A stretch of 64,000 nt of DNA from Streptomyces cupreus (GTDB lineage Bacteria > Actinomycetota > Actinomycetes > Streptomycetales > Streptomycetaceae), in contig NZ_JACMSF010000038.1 in NCBI RefSeq assembly GCF_014257025.1, positions 25,653 to 89,652 of the forward strand. Direction: 5' to 3'. Positions 23,718-32,364 of this stretch are shown here, piece after piece; position 1 is the first letter of the stretch, and each line of letters begins with the position of its first letter. A program made the position numbers and the translations under genes. The notes under the pieces were generated by a model. That model did not search any database, had not been told where the DNA came from, and was given only the letters and a program-made list of their open reading frames with translations.

Positions 23718-24482
23718 TCATCGCACCGTCCAGCCGCCGTCCACCGGCACCGTCGCGCCGACCACGAACGAGGCCCGGTCGCTGCTGAGCCAGGCCGCCG
23801 CCTCGGCGATCTCCTCCGGCACCGCGATCCGCGGCAGCAGCGCCGCCCGCGCCAGTTCCTCCGCCACCCCGGGCACTTTCGCCATCCAAGCGTCCGTCAT
23901 TTCGCTGTGGGTCGCCCCGGGCACAATGGCGTTGACCCGAATTCCGCTCGCCGAATATTCCGCGGCGACCGCCTTCGTCAATCCGATGACCGCATGCTTC
24001 GCGGCGATATAGGGCGCGGCCACCGGGGTCGCCACAAGCCCCGCCGTACTGCTGGTGTTCACAATGGCGCCACCTCGGTCAAGCATGGCTGTGATTTCAT
24101 GGCGAAGGCAGTTCCACATTCCGCGGACATTGGTGTCCATGACGGTGTCGTAGACCTCGTCGCTCATCTCGTGCATGGGCGTGCCCTCGGCCGCGACGCC
24201 GGCGTTGTTGAACGCCACGTCGAGCTTCCCGAATCTCTCCACGGCATGTGTCACCCCCTCTGCCACCTGCTCGTTTCTTGCCACGTCGACCACCACGTAC
24301 TGGGCTTCGTACCCCTCGGCGCGCAGCTCGTCGACGAGCGCGGCGAGCCTTTTCCCCCGGCGGGCGGCCAGAGTGACCGCGGCGCCCTCCCGGCAGAAGA
24401 CCCGGGCCGCAGCCGCCCCGATTCCACTGCTGGCACCCGTGATGAACGCGTGCTTTCCCTGAAGAAGTCCGCCGCTCCGCAT
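23718..24482 (-). CDS. Short-chain dehydrogenase/reductase
   Basis: This 254-residue classical SDR has the cofactor motif ITGASSGIGAAAA (residues about 14-26), NNAG near residue 92, and the Ser, Tyr and Lys of NTSSTAG and YIAAKHA. The C-terminal PVDGGWTVR is typical. An Arg after the second beta strand (LAARRGKR) suggests NADPH. SDRs beside receptor/synthase pairs (for example BarS1 in S. virginiae) reduce the 6-keto group of the butyrolactone precursor, so a role in signal maturation is the simplest reading. A cluster-tailoring role is also possible. It ends convergent with the afsA-type gene. Confidence 0.9.
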   Translation of the reverse strand: MRSGGLLQGKHAFITGASSGIGAAAARVFCREGAAVTLAARRGKRLAALVDELRAEGYEAQYVVVDVARNEQVAEGVTHAVERFGKLDVAFNNAGVAAEGTPMHEMSDEVYDTVMDTNVRGMWNCLRHEITAMLDRGGAIVNTSSTAGLVATPVAAPYIAAKHAVIGLTKAVAAEYSASGIRVNAIVPGATHSEMTDAWMAKVPGVAEELARAALLPRIAVPEEIAEAAAWLSSDRASFVVGATVPVDGGWTVR

Positions 24483-24660
24483 GGCCTCACATTACCCGTT
24501 TCATAAGTCCCTGATTCGCGTCGTACTCGATTCTGACTCGAATCCTTCCCAAACCCTTTTACACAGCAACGGCAACCCCCATGCGCCGCTTTCTTCCCCC
24601 CTCCGTTCCGCACTGCCGCCCTGATCCCTTTTCCCGAGACGAGATCGGAAAGAAATTCAC

Positions 24661-25647
24661 ATGGCACCGACGCGACGGATACTGATCACCGGTGGCACCG
24701 GCTTCGTGGGCTCCCACGTCACCGGTCTGCTGTCCACCGGCCCTGACGCGATGGACTCCCCACAGCTGCGCCTACTCGTCCACAACCGGCCCCCAGCCCT
24801 CGACGACACGGGCCGGGTGGAGGTGCGCCACGGCTCGCTCGGCGACCCGCGCTCGCTGCGCGGGGTCTGCGACGGCGTGGACACCGTGCTCCATCTGGCC
24901 TCGCTGATCGGCGGCAGCCCCGCGGACTGCGCGGCCGTCAACGACGCGGGCACCGAGGCCCTGCTGGCGGAGGCCGCTCGCGCGGGCGTCGAGCGGATCG
25001 TCCAGCTGGGCACGACGGCCGTCTACCAGGACGAGCCGCACACCGGAGCCAAGGAGGGCGAGCCGGAGCTCGGCCCGTCCTCGCCGACGAGTGTCAGCAG
25101 GCTGGCCGGTGAGCAGCGGGTCCTCGCGGCCGGCGGCCTGGTCCTGCGCCCGCACCTGGTCTACGGCCCCGGAGACGTCTGGGTGGTCCCGGCGCTGGTG
25201 GACTTCCTCACCGCCTTCCCCCGTTGGATCGACGGCGGACGTGCCCGCACGTCCGTGATCGGTGTGCACGACCTGGCCCGGGTCGTGGCCGCGCTGGCCC
25301 TGCGGCCCGAACTGCCGCGTGGTGCCGTCCTGCACGCGGGCCGGCCGGAGCCGGTCCTGGTGCGGGACCTGATCGAGACGGTCTGCCGTGAGCTGCGACT
25401 GCCGCTGCCCGAGGGCGAGGTGTCCTACGACCGGGCGGCCGCCCTGACCGGCGCCGACCGGGACCGCCTGGTCCGGCGGCGTCTGTCGCTGCTCGCGGTC
25501 GACCACTGGTACGACAGCTCCCGTCTGTGGCAGTTGCTCGACATGGCGCCCACGAGCGGCTTCGCCCGTGACTTCGCCGTCGGTGCCACCTGGTACCGGT
25601 CCCTCCTGTCCCGACGTATGGACGGCGAGCTGTTCCCCACGAGGTGA
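24661..25647 (+). CDS. NAD-dependent epimerase/dehydratase-like protein lacking the Tyr-Lys pair
   Basis: This 328-residue extended SDR has the cofactor motif ITGGTGFVGSHV at its start and TTAVYQDEP in the middle. Where the family has Y-x-x-S-K-x-x-x-E, this protein reads T-S-V-S-R-L-A-G-E, so both the catalytic Tyr (to Thr) and Lys (to Arg) are replaced. Epimerase-like genes are frequent companions of butyrolactone synthase genes in Streptomyces. GGAAAG precedes ATG 24661. It may bind NAD(P) without classical SDR catalysis, or use other residues. A hairpin at 25675-25704 ends the transcript. Confidence 0.85.
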   Translation: MAPTRRILITGGTGFVGSHVTGLLSTGPDAMDSPQLRLLVHNRPPALDDTGRVEVRHGSLGDPRSLRGVCDGVDTVLHLASLIGGSPADCAAVNDAGTEALLAEAARAGVERIVQLGTTAVYQDEPHTGAKEGEPELGPSSPTSVSRLAGEQRVLAAGGLVLRPHLVYGPGDVWVVPALVDFLTAFPRWIDGGRARTSVIGVHDLARVVAALALRPELPRGAVLHAGRPEPVLVRDLIETVCRELRLPLPEGEVSYDRAAALTGADRDRLVRRRLSLLAVDHWYDSSRLWQLLDMAPTSGFARDFAVGATWYRSLLSRRMDGELFPTR

Positions 25648-25952
25648 CGACCGGAACCGCCACACGGCCGCGAACCCCACCGGAATGTCCCCGTTCCAGT
25701 GGGGCGCCGCTGCACCGATGCCACGCTAGGCCGCCCTGACGCGATCTTTTCGCCGGGCCGCGCACGCGCCGTGGCACATCCGCGCACGACGACAGGGGTG
25801 CCGGAACGCCGGGTCGACCTGCCGGGACCCGGTGCCACGTTCACGCAGGATCTCTTGCCCGTTCGCGTCCGACGGGCCCGCCCGGCCCTTCGCCGGGCGA
25901 TGGTGTCAGGACGTATCGACGATTGGTCCCGCAGGATCCGAGGAGACATCAG
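25648..25952. promoter_or_regulatory. Intergenic region: terminator hairpin, then leader of the KAS gene
   Basis: The hairpin at 25675-25704 (CCCCAC and GGAA arms, one mismatch, 8-base loop) closes the epimerase transcript. The remaining 250 bases precede the KAS gene on the same strand and presumably hold its promoter; I cannot point to convincing -35/-10 boxes. No ORF is supported. Confidence 0.5.
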
Positions 25953-27176
25953 ATGGCCCCGCACGGTGACGACGTACTGGTGACAGGTGTCGGTGCGCTG
26001 ACACCGCTGGGCGCGAACGCCGCCGCGTCCTGGGAAGGCCTGCTGGCCGGGCGGTCCGGTGTGCGCGCGCTCGGCGCCGACTGGCCCGAGGAGCTGCCGG
26101 TGCGCATCGCCGGCACCGTGGAGGCCGATCCGGCCGAGGCGATGCCCCGGGCGCAGGCCCGCAAGCTGGACCGGGGCGAGCAACTGGCCGTGGCCGCCGC
26201 CCGCGAGGCCTGGCAGGACGCGGGCGTGCCCGCCGTCGAACCGGAGCGCCTCGCCGTCGTCGTCGGCACCGGCATCGGCGGCATCCTCAGCTCGCTGGGC
26301 CAGGACGACCTCTACGAGAGCTCAGGCATGCGGCGGCTGTCGCCGTTCGCGGTGCCGATGCTGATGCCCAACGGCCCGGCCGCCTGGGTCTCCATGGAGC
26401 TCGGCGCCCGGGCCGGCGCCCGCGCCCCCGTCAGCGCCTGTGCCTCCGGCGCGGAATCCATCGCGCTGGGCCTGGACCTGATCCGCGCGGGCCGCGCCGA
26501 CGTCGTCGTCGCGGGCGGCACCGAGGCCACCCTGCACCCGTTCATGATCGCGGCCTTCGCCCAGATGAAGGCGCTGTCCGTGCGAGGAGGCGACCCGGCC
26601 GCGGTGTCCCGGCCGTTCGACGCGGCCCGCTCCGGGTTCGTGATCGCCGAGGGCGCCGCCCTGGTCGTACTGGAACGCGCGGAGTTCGCGCGGGCGCGCG
26701 GGGCCCGCGTCTACGGCGCGCTCGCGGGCGCGGCCGTGCAGTCCAGCGCCCAGCACATCACCGCCTCCGACGCGGAGGGCCAAGTACAGGCGATGCGTAC
26801 GGCGCTGGCCGACGCGGGCGTCGAGGCCCGGGACATCGGGCACGTCCACGCGCACGCCACGTCCACCCCGAGCGGCGACCTCGCGGAGGCGGAGGCGCTG
26901 GCGAAGGTCCTCGGCGAGGGGGCCGCGGTCACCGCCACGAAGTCCATGACGGGCCACATGCTGGGCGCCTCGGGCGCGTTCGGCGCCCTGTCCACGCTGC
27001 TGTCCCTGCACCACGGCGTCGTACCGGCCGTCCGCAACCTCGACCACCAGGACCCCGAGGTCCGACTGGACGTGGTCCGCGGCGAGAACCGCACCGGCAC
27101 CTGGGACGCGGCCCTCGCGAACTCCTTCGGCTTCGGCGGCCACAACGTGAGCCTGGTCATGAAGCGCGCGTCCTGA
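25953..27176 (+). CDS. Beta-ketoacyl-ACP synthase II type (FabF-like)
   Basis: This 407-residue condensing enzyme has a complete Cys-His-His triad: VSACASGAESIALG (Cys), HVHAHATSTPSGD (His) and KSMTGHMLGASG (His), plus the terminal NSFGFGGHNVSLV motif. GAGGAG precedes ATG 25953, nine bases upstream. It stands alone, without chain-length factor or ACP gene, between the signal-biosynthesis genes and tRNA-Leu. It could supply the beta-ketoacyl chain used by the AfsA-type enzyme, serve the cluster, or be a second fatty-acid FabF; the sequence does not separate these. Confidence 0.9.
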   Translation: MAPHGDDVLVTGVGALTPLGANAAASWEGLLAGRSGVRALGADWPEELPVRIAGTVEADPAEAMPRAQARKLDRGEQLAVAAAREAWQDAGVPAVEPERLAVVVGTGIGGILSSLGQDDLYESSGMRRLSPFAVPMLMPNGPAAWVSMELGARAGARAPVSACASGAESIALGLDLIRAGRADVVVAGGTEATLHPFMIAAFAQMKALSVRGGDPAAVSRPFDAARSGFVIAEGAALVVLERAEFARARGARVYGALAGAAVQSSAQHITASDAEGQVQAMRTALADAGVEARDIGHVHAHATSTPSGDLAEAEALAKVLGEGAAVTATKSMTGHMLGASGAFGALSTLLSLHHGVVPAVRNLDHQDPEVRLDVVRGENRTGTWDAALANSFGFGGHNVSLVMKRAS

Positions 27177-27256
27177 CCACGCGGCACTCGACCCGGCGAG
27201 TGAGAGAGACCTCACATTGACGAACATCACACCGAGAGGAGCACCACAACACGAGA

Positions 27257-27287
27257 AAGCCCCCCAGGTCCAGGACCTGGGGGGCTT
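27257..27287. terminator. Bidirectional terminator between the KAS gene and tRNA-Leu
   Basis: A perfect 15-bp stem (AAGCCCCCCAGGTCC with its complement) encloses a single base. It lies 80 bases past the KAS stop and just past the 3' end of the minus-strand tRNA-Leu, so it can stop both transcripts. Confidence 0.85.
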
Positions 27288-27294
27288 CCAGCGG

Positions 27295-27378
27295 TGCGCG
27301 AGGGGGGAGTTGAACCCCCACGCCCTTGCGGGCACTGGAACCTGAATCCAGCGCGTCTGCCTATTCCGCCACCCGCGC
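27295..27378 (-). tRNA. tRNA-Leu (anticodon CAG)
   Basis: The minus strand folds as an 84-nt class II tRNA. The acceptor stem GCGCGGG pairs with CTCGCGC, and the anticodon loop TTCAGGT sits between CTGGA and TCCAG. There is a long variable arm with GCCC/GGGC, and the T-loop is GTTCAA. CCA is not encoded (CCGC follows). It marks the border between the metabolite cluster on its 3' side and the conserved cell-wall/division genes. Confidence 0.96.
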
Positions 27379-27839
27379 ATTGGGTGTGTTTTCAGGCTCC
27401 GTTCCTTGCGGTGCGGCGCCTTCCGACACGCAGAACATTAGCACGCTGGATGGGGTGGATTCACATCCCTTGTCGCCGGGCAGCCGCCCACCTGCGGCGG
27501 AGCCACCGGCGCCGCCCGCTCACGTCTCAGGCCGTATCTGTTCACGTATCAACCTCGTACCGGTCCGGCCCGTCTGCCCAAGAGCCGGTCCGGGTCCACA
27601 GTCAGGTGCGGGACACTGGTCTGCGGCCGCCTCTACGATCCTTGGCAGGAGTACGTCCGAGAAGAGTTCGAAGGCGGGCTCCACAGGGAACTTCGACAGG
27701 CGTCGACACCCGTCGACCGGGCCGACAGGGGGAACCAGCCGATTCACCGGCGCGTGGATACGATCAGTAAGCAGTACCAGGTAAGGCAGTACCCGCAGGG
27801 CGGGACGCAGGACGAAAGCAGCTACGGAGGAGGTGCCCC
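27379..27839. promoter_or_regulatory. Leader region between tRNA-Leu and fhaA
   Basis: About 460 bases with no supported gene. It must contain the promoter of tRNA-Leu (minus) and that of the fhaA-pbpA operon (plus). The last bases give a strong GGAGGAGG ribosome-binding site for fhaA. I see no riboswitch-like or repeat structure. Confidence 0.5.
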
Positions 27840-28697
27840 ATGGGAGTCCTGAAGAAGTTCGAGCAGCGTCTCGAAGGTCTGGTCAACGGCACGTTCGCCA
27901 AGGTGTTCAAGTCCGAGGTCCAGCCTGTGGAGATCGCGGGGGCGCTGCAGCGCGAGTGCGACAACAACGCCACCATCTGGAACCGCGACCGCACGGTCGT
28001 CCCCAATGACTTCATCGTGGAGCTCAGCGCGCCCGACTTCGAGCGCCTGAGCCCCTACTCCGGGCAGCTCGGCGACGAGCTCGCCGGCATGGTCCGCGAC
28101 TACGCCAAGCAGCAGCGCTACAGCTTCATGGGCCCCATCAAGGTCCACCTGGAGAAGGCCGACGACCTCGACACCGGCCTGTACCGCGTGCGCAGCCGCA
28201 CCCTGGCCGGCTCCACCGACCAGCAGGGCGGCGGGCCCGCCCCCGCCCCGGCCGGACGCCCCGGCGGCTACGGCTACCCGCCCGCCGCTCCGGCCGCGCC
28301 CGCGGGAGCGCCGCCCATGCCGAACGCGCCGCCCCCCGGCGGCGCCCGCCCCGGCGGCTACGGCTACCCGCAGCCCGCGGGCGGCCAGCGTCCCACGGCA
28401 CCCGCGGCCGGCGGCCGCACCCGCCACTGGATCGAGATCAACGGCACCCGCCATCAGATCTCCCGCGCGACGCTCGTGCTGGGTCGCAGCACCGAGGCCG
28501 ACGTGCGGATCGACGACCCCGGCGTCTCCCGCCGGCACTGTGAGATCCGGACCGGAACGCCCCCGACGATCCAGGATCTCGGGTCCACCAACGGCATCGT
28601 GGTGGACGGGCAGCACACCACCCGCGCTACGCTCCGCGACGGCTCGCGGATCGTCGTGGGCAGCACCACCGTTATCTATAGGCAAGCCGAAGGGTGA
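27840..28697 (+). CDS. fhaA: FHA domain protein FhaA (DUF3662 plus FHA)
   Basis: This 285-residue cytoplasmic protein starts with a DUF3662 domain (about residues 1-115, MGVLKKFEQRLEGLVNGTFAK), followed by a Pro/Gly-rich linker with repeated RPGGYGYP (115-195) and a C-terminal FHA domain (about 197-285: LGRSTEADVRIDDPGVSRRH, DLGSTNGIVVDG). FHA domains bind phosphothreonine, here expected on targets of PknB encoded downstream. In mycobacteria FhaA binds MviN and regulates peptidoglycan synthesis. GGAGGAGG precedes ATG 27840. It is the first gene of the fhaA-fhaB-pstP-rodA-pbpA-pknB row conserved in actinobacteria. Confidence 0.95.
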   Translation: MGVLKKFEQRLEGLVNGTFAKVFKSEVQPVEIAGALQRECDNNATIWNRDRTVVPNDFIVELSAPDFERLSPYSGQLGDELAGMVRDYAKQQRYSFMGPIKVHLEKADDLDTGLYRVRSRTLAGSTDQQGGGPAPAPAGRPGGYGYPPAAPAAPAGAPPMPNAPPPGGARPGGYGYPQPAGGQRPTAPAAGGRTRHWIEINGTRHQISRATLVLGRSTEADVRIDDPGVSRRHCEIRTGTPPTIQDLGSTNGIVVDGQHTTRATLRDGSRIVVGSTTVIYRQAEG

Positions 28698-28707
28698 AGC
28701 GGGGGCA

Positions 28708-29223
28708 ATGTCAGAGCTGACCCTCACGGTCATGCGGCTGGGTTTCCTGGCCGTCCTGTGGCTGTTCGTGATCGTGGCCGTGCAGGTCATCCGCAGCGAC
28801 CTGTTCGGTACGCGCGTCACCCAGCGCGGGTCGCGCCGGGAGGCCGGACGCCAGCAGCAGCCGGCGCGGCAGGCGGCGCCACCGCAGCAGCGCCAGCAGA
28901 CGGGCGGCGGTGGCCGTCAGCGCCGTAACGCCCCCACCAAACTCGTGGTCTCCGAGGGCACCCTCACCGGCACCACGGTCGCGCTCCAGGGCCAGACCAT
29001 CACTCTGGGCCGGGCGCACGACAGCACGATCGTGCTGGACGACGACTACGCCTCCAGCCGGCATGCCAGGATCTACCCGGACCGCGACGGCCAGTGGATC
29101 GTCGAGGACCTGGGCTCCACCAACGGCACGTACCTCGACCGAACGCGGCTGACGACCCCCACACCGATTCCGCTGGGCGCGCCGATCCGCATCGGCAAGA
29201 CCGTCATCGAGCTGCGGAAGTAG
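28708..29223 (+). CDS. fhaB: Membrane-anchored FHA domain protein FhaB
   Basis: This 171-residue protein has one N-terminal membrane helix (about residues 9-29), a basic Gln-rich linker and a C-terminal FHA domain (about 85-165: LGRAHDSTIVLDDDYASSRHARI, DLGSTNGTYLDR). It corresponds to mycobacterial FhaB/FipA, which links phospho-signalling to the divisome. ATG 28708 lies only 10 bases after the fhaA stop, so the genes are cotranscribed. Confidence 0.94.
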   Translation: MSELTLTVMRLGFLAVLWLFVIVAVQVIRSDLFGTRVTQRGSRREAGRQQQPARQAAPPQQRQQTGGGGRQRRNAPTKLVVSEGTLTGTTVALQGQTITLGRAHDSTIVLDDDYASSRHARIYPDRDGQWIVEDLGSTNGTYLDRTRLTTPTPIPLGAPIRIGKTVIELRK

Positions 29224-29307
29224 TACGAAAATGAGCGAGCGGAGCGAGCACGCAGCGGCGGCCCCCACGACGGGCCCCGGCGCGCTCCCGACCGGAGGGT
29301 GGGCACC

Positions 29308-30897
29308 GTGCGGATGTACCCGGAGCCGACGGGCGAGGTGCGCATGAGTCTGTCACTGCGCTTCGCCGCCGGATCGCACAAAGGCATGATCCGGGAGGGC
29401 AACGAGGACTCCGGATACGCCGGTCCCCGGCTGCTCGCCATCGCCGACGGCATGGGCGGCGCGGCGGCCGGCGAGGTCGCCTCCTCCGAGGCCATCTCCA
29501 CCATCGTGGCCCTCGACGACGACGTCCCCGGCTCCGACATCCTCACCTCGCTCGGCACCGCCGTACAGCGCGCCAACGACCAGCTGCGCTCGATGGTCGA
29601 GGACGACCCGCAGCTGGAGGGTATGGGCACCACGCTCACCGCGCTGCTGTGGACGGGGCAGCGCCTCGGCCTCGTGCACGTCGGCGACTCGCGCGCGTAT
29701 CTGCTGCGCGACGGTGTGCTCACCCAGATCACACAGGACCACACCTGGGTGCAGCGGCTGGTCGACGAGGGCCGCATCACCGAGGAAGAGGCCACCACCC
29801 ACCCCCAACGCTCCCTGCTGATGCGGGCGTTGGGCAGCGGCGACCATGTCGAGCCCGATCTGTCGATCCGCGAGGTCCGGGCCGGCGACCGCTATCTGAT
29901 CTGCTCCGACGGCCTGTCCGGCGTGGTGTCGCACCAGACCCTGGAGGACACCCTCGCCAGCTACCAGGGCCCGCAGGAGACCGTGCAGGACCTCATCCAG
30001 CTCGCCCTGCGCGGCGGCGGCCCCGACAACATCACCGTGATCGTCGCGGACGTCCTCGACCTGGACACCGGTGACACCCTCGCCGGGCAGATCTCCGACC
30101 AGCCCGTCGTGGTCGGCGCCGTCGCCGAGAACCAGCACCAGCTGCACGACAACGGCATCATGCAGACCCCGGCCGGACGCGCCTCCGGGCTCGGCCGCCA
30201 GGTGCCCGGACAGGGCGGCGGGGGCGGCGAGTTCGGCCCGCCCGGCTCCGGCGACGTCACCGGCTACATCAACACCGCCGGCTTCGGCGACTACGGCGAC
30301 GACGACTTCGTCAAGCCCCGCAAGGGCCGCAAGTGGCTGAAGAGATCCCTCTACTCCGCGCTCGCGCTGGCCGTCGTCGGCGGCGGTCTGTACGGCGGCT
30401 GGCGGTGGACGCAGACCCAGTACTACGTCGGCGCCAACGGCGAGCATGTCGCCCTGTACCGCGGCATCAGCCAGGACCTCGCCTGGGTCTCGCTGTCGGA
30501 GGTGGAGAAGGACCACCCCGAGATCGAACTCAAGTACCTCCCGCCGTACCAGAAGGAACTCGTCGAGGCGACGATCGCCGAGGGCGGACTCGACGACGCC
30601 CAGAAGAAGATCGACGAGCTGGCGCTTCAGGCCTCCGCGTGCAAGAAGCAGGCCGAGCGGCAGGAGGCCGAGAGCGAGCAGAACGCCAAGACCGGCGAGG
30701 GCGAGGCCGGAGGCACCACGGGAACCACGCGTACCTCCCTCACGTCCAAGGCGTCACCGACACCGAACGCGTCGGAGAAGCCCTCGGGTTCACCGTCGAC
30801 CTCCCCGTCCCCGTCCACGACCGCACCCACTCCCACTCCCGGCCCCACACTCTCGGAGGAAGAGCAGAAGGTCGTCTCGAAGTGCGGTACGCAGTAG
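29308..30897 (+). CDS. pstP: PP2C-family Ser/Thr protein phosphatase
   Basis: This 529-residue phosphatase has the metal-binding PP2C motifs NEDSGYAG, AIADGMGGAAAGEVAS, VHVGDSRAYLLRDG, CSDGLSGVVS and GGGPDNITVIV in the first 240 residues. A linker and one membrane helix (about 350-370) follow, then an extracytoplasmic part ending in a Ser/Thr/Pro-rich tail. It is the phosphatase partner of PknB, removing phosphates from the kinase and its targets. GTG 29308 is chosen because GGAGGG lies eight bases upstream; ATGs at 29314 and 29344 are alternatives. The outer domain resembles that of other actinobacterial PstP proteins only in layout. Confidence 0.94.
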   Translation: MRMYPEPTGEVRMSLSLRFAAGSHKGMIREGNEDSGYAGPRLLAIADGMGGAAAGEVASSEAISTIVALDDDVPGSDILTSLGTAVQRANDQLRSMVEDDPQLEGMGTTLTALLWTGQRLGLVHVGDSRAYLLRDGVLTQITQDHTWVQRLVDEGRITEEEATTHPQRSLLMRALGSGDHVEPDLSIREVRAGDRYLICSDGLSGVVSHQTLEDTLASYQGPQETVQDLIQLALRGGGPDNITVIVADVLDLDTGDTLAGQISDQPVVVGAVAENQHQLHDNGIMQTPAGRASGLGRQVPGQGGGGGEFGPPGSGDVTGYINTAGFGDYGDDDFVKPRKGRKWLKRSLYSALALAVVGGGLYGGWRWTQTQYYVGANGEHVALYRGISQDLAWVSLSEVEKDHPEIELKYLPPYQKELVEATIAEGGLDDAQKKIDELALQASACKKQAERQEAESEQNAKTGEGEAGGTTGTTRTSLTSKASPTPNASEKPSGSPSTSPSPSTTAPTPTPGPTLSEEEQKVVSKCGTQ

Positions 30898-30924
30898 GCA
30901 AGCCGTGAGAGGCCCCGTCACACG

Positions 30925-32364
30925 ATGAGCAGTACTTCCAACACCTCGACGCACCACACGTCCACGATCGGCTCCATCGGCGCACCCAGCCGACGCAACA
31001 CCGAGCTCGCGCTGCTGGTGTTCGCCGTCGTCATCCCGGTCTTCGCCTACGCCAACGTGGGTCTGGCGATGAACGACGAGGTGCCCGCAGGCCTGTTGAG
31101 CTACGGCCTGGGCCTCGGCCTGCTGGCCGGCGTCGGCCATCTCGCCGTACGGAAGTTCGCCCCGTACGCGGACCCGCTGCTGCTGCCGCTGGCCACGCTG
31201 CTCAACGGGCTCGGGCTCGTCGCCATCTGGCGGCTGGACCAGTCCAAGCGCCTCAGCAACTACGCCGAGGCCGCCCCCCGGCAGCTGCTGTACTCGGCGA
31301 TGGGCGTCGCCCTGCTGGCGATCGTGCTGATCTTCCTCAAGGACCACCGCGTCCTTCAGCGCTACACGTACATCTCCATGGCCGGTGCGCTGTTCCTGCT
31401 GCTCCTCCCGCTCGTGCCCGGACTCGGCGCGGACGTCTACGGGGCCAAGATCTGGATCAAGATCCCGGGCCTCGGCACGCTCCAGCCGGGCGAGTTCGCG
31501 AAGATCGCCCTCGCGGTCTTCTTCGCCGGCTACCTCATGGTCAAGAGAGACGCCCTGGCCCTGGCCAGCCGCCGCTTCATGGGCCTGTACCTGCCGCGGG
31601 GCCGCGACCTCGGGCCGATCCTCGTCGTCTGGGTGATGTCGATCCTCATCCTGATCTTCGAGACCGACCTCGGTACATCCCTGCTGTTCTTCGGGATGTT
31701 CGTCATCATGCTGTACGTCGCCACCGAGCGGACCAGCTGGATCGTCTTCGGTCTGCTGATGTCCGCGGTCGGCGCCGTCGGTGTGGCGAGCTTCGAACCG
31801 CACATCCAGACCCGTGTGCAGGCCTGGCTCGACCCGATGCGCGAGTACACGCTCAGCCGGGAGGGCGTCCAGGACGGCATCGTCCACTCCGAGCAGGCCA
31901 TGCAGGCCCTGTGGGCCTTCGGCTCCGGCGGCACCCTCGGCACCGGCCTCGGACAGGGCAACTCCGACCTGATCGGCTTCGCCGCCAACTCCGACTTCAT
32001 CCTCGCCACCTTCGGCGAGGAGCTGGGCCTGGCGGGCGTCATGGCGATCCTGCTGCTCTACGGCCTGATCATCGAGCGCGGCATCCGCACCTCGCTCGCG
32101 GCCCGCGACCCGTTCGGCAAACTGCTGGCGGTCGGCCTGTCCGGCGCCTTCGGCCTCCAGGTCTTCGTGGTCGCCGGCGGTGTCATGGGCCTCATCCCGC
32201 TGACCGGTATGACGCTGCCGTTCGTCGCCTACGGCGGTTCCTCCGTGATCGCCAACTGGGCCCTGATCGGCATCCTGCTGCGCATCAGCGACACCGCGCG
32301 CCGCCCGGCGCCCGCCCCCGCCCCCAACCCCGACGCCGAGATGACCCAGGTGGTCCGACCGTGA
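30925..32364 (+). CDS. rodA: RodA/FtsW-family peptidoglycan polymerase
   Basis: This 479-residue SEDS protein has about ten to twelve membrane helices. The family segments are KIWIKIPGLGTLQPGEFAKI, the large outer loop ending in GSGGTLGTGLGQGNSDLIGFAANSDFILATFGEELG, and GLIPLTGMTLPFVAYGGSS near the C-terminus. SEDS enzymes polymerise lipid II glycan strands with a class B penicillin-binding protein; its partner PbpA is encoded next, with overlapping stop and start. The position matches mycobacterial rodA; Streptomyces annotations often call it FtsW. Confidence 0.95.
   Translation: MSSTSNTSTHHTSTIGSIGAPSRRNTELALLVFAVVIPVFAYANVGLAMNDEVPAGLLSYGLGLGLLAGVGHLAVRKFAPYADPLLLPLATLLNGLGLVAIWRLDQSKRLSNYAEAAPRQLLYSAMGVALLAIVLIFLKDHRVLQRYTYISMAGALFLLLLPLVPGLGADVYGAKIWIKIPGLGTLQPGEFAKIALAVFFAGYLMVKRDALALASRRFMGLYLPRGRDLGPILVVWVMSILILIFETDLGTSLLFFGMFVIMLYVATERTSWIVFGLLMSAVGAVGVASFEPHIQTRVQAWLDPMREYTLSREGVQDGIVHSEQAMQALWAFGSGGTLGTGLGQGNSDLIGFAANSDFILATFGEELGLAGVMAILLLYGLIIERGIRTSLAARDPFGKLLAVGLSGAFGLQVFVVAGGVMGLIPLTGMTLPFVAYGGSSVIANWALIGILLRISDTARRPAPAPAPNPDAEMTQVVRP

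Noticed and set aside
24485..24501. Third receptor-binding site upstream of the SDR gene (CACATTACCCGTTTCAT)
   Set aside because: Only a half-site resembles the palindrome and the GCATGC centre is missing.
1..27378. Integrative element inserted at tRNA-Leu
   Set aside because: No integrase, excisionase or direct repeat of the tRNA end is visible in the window; kept only as a low-interest question.
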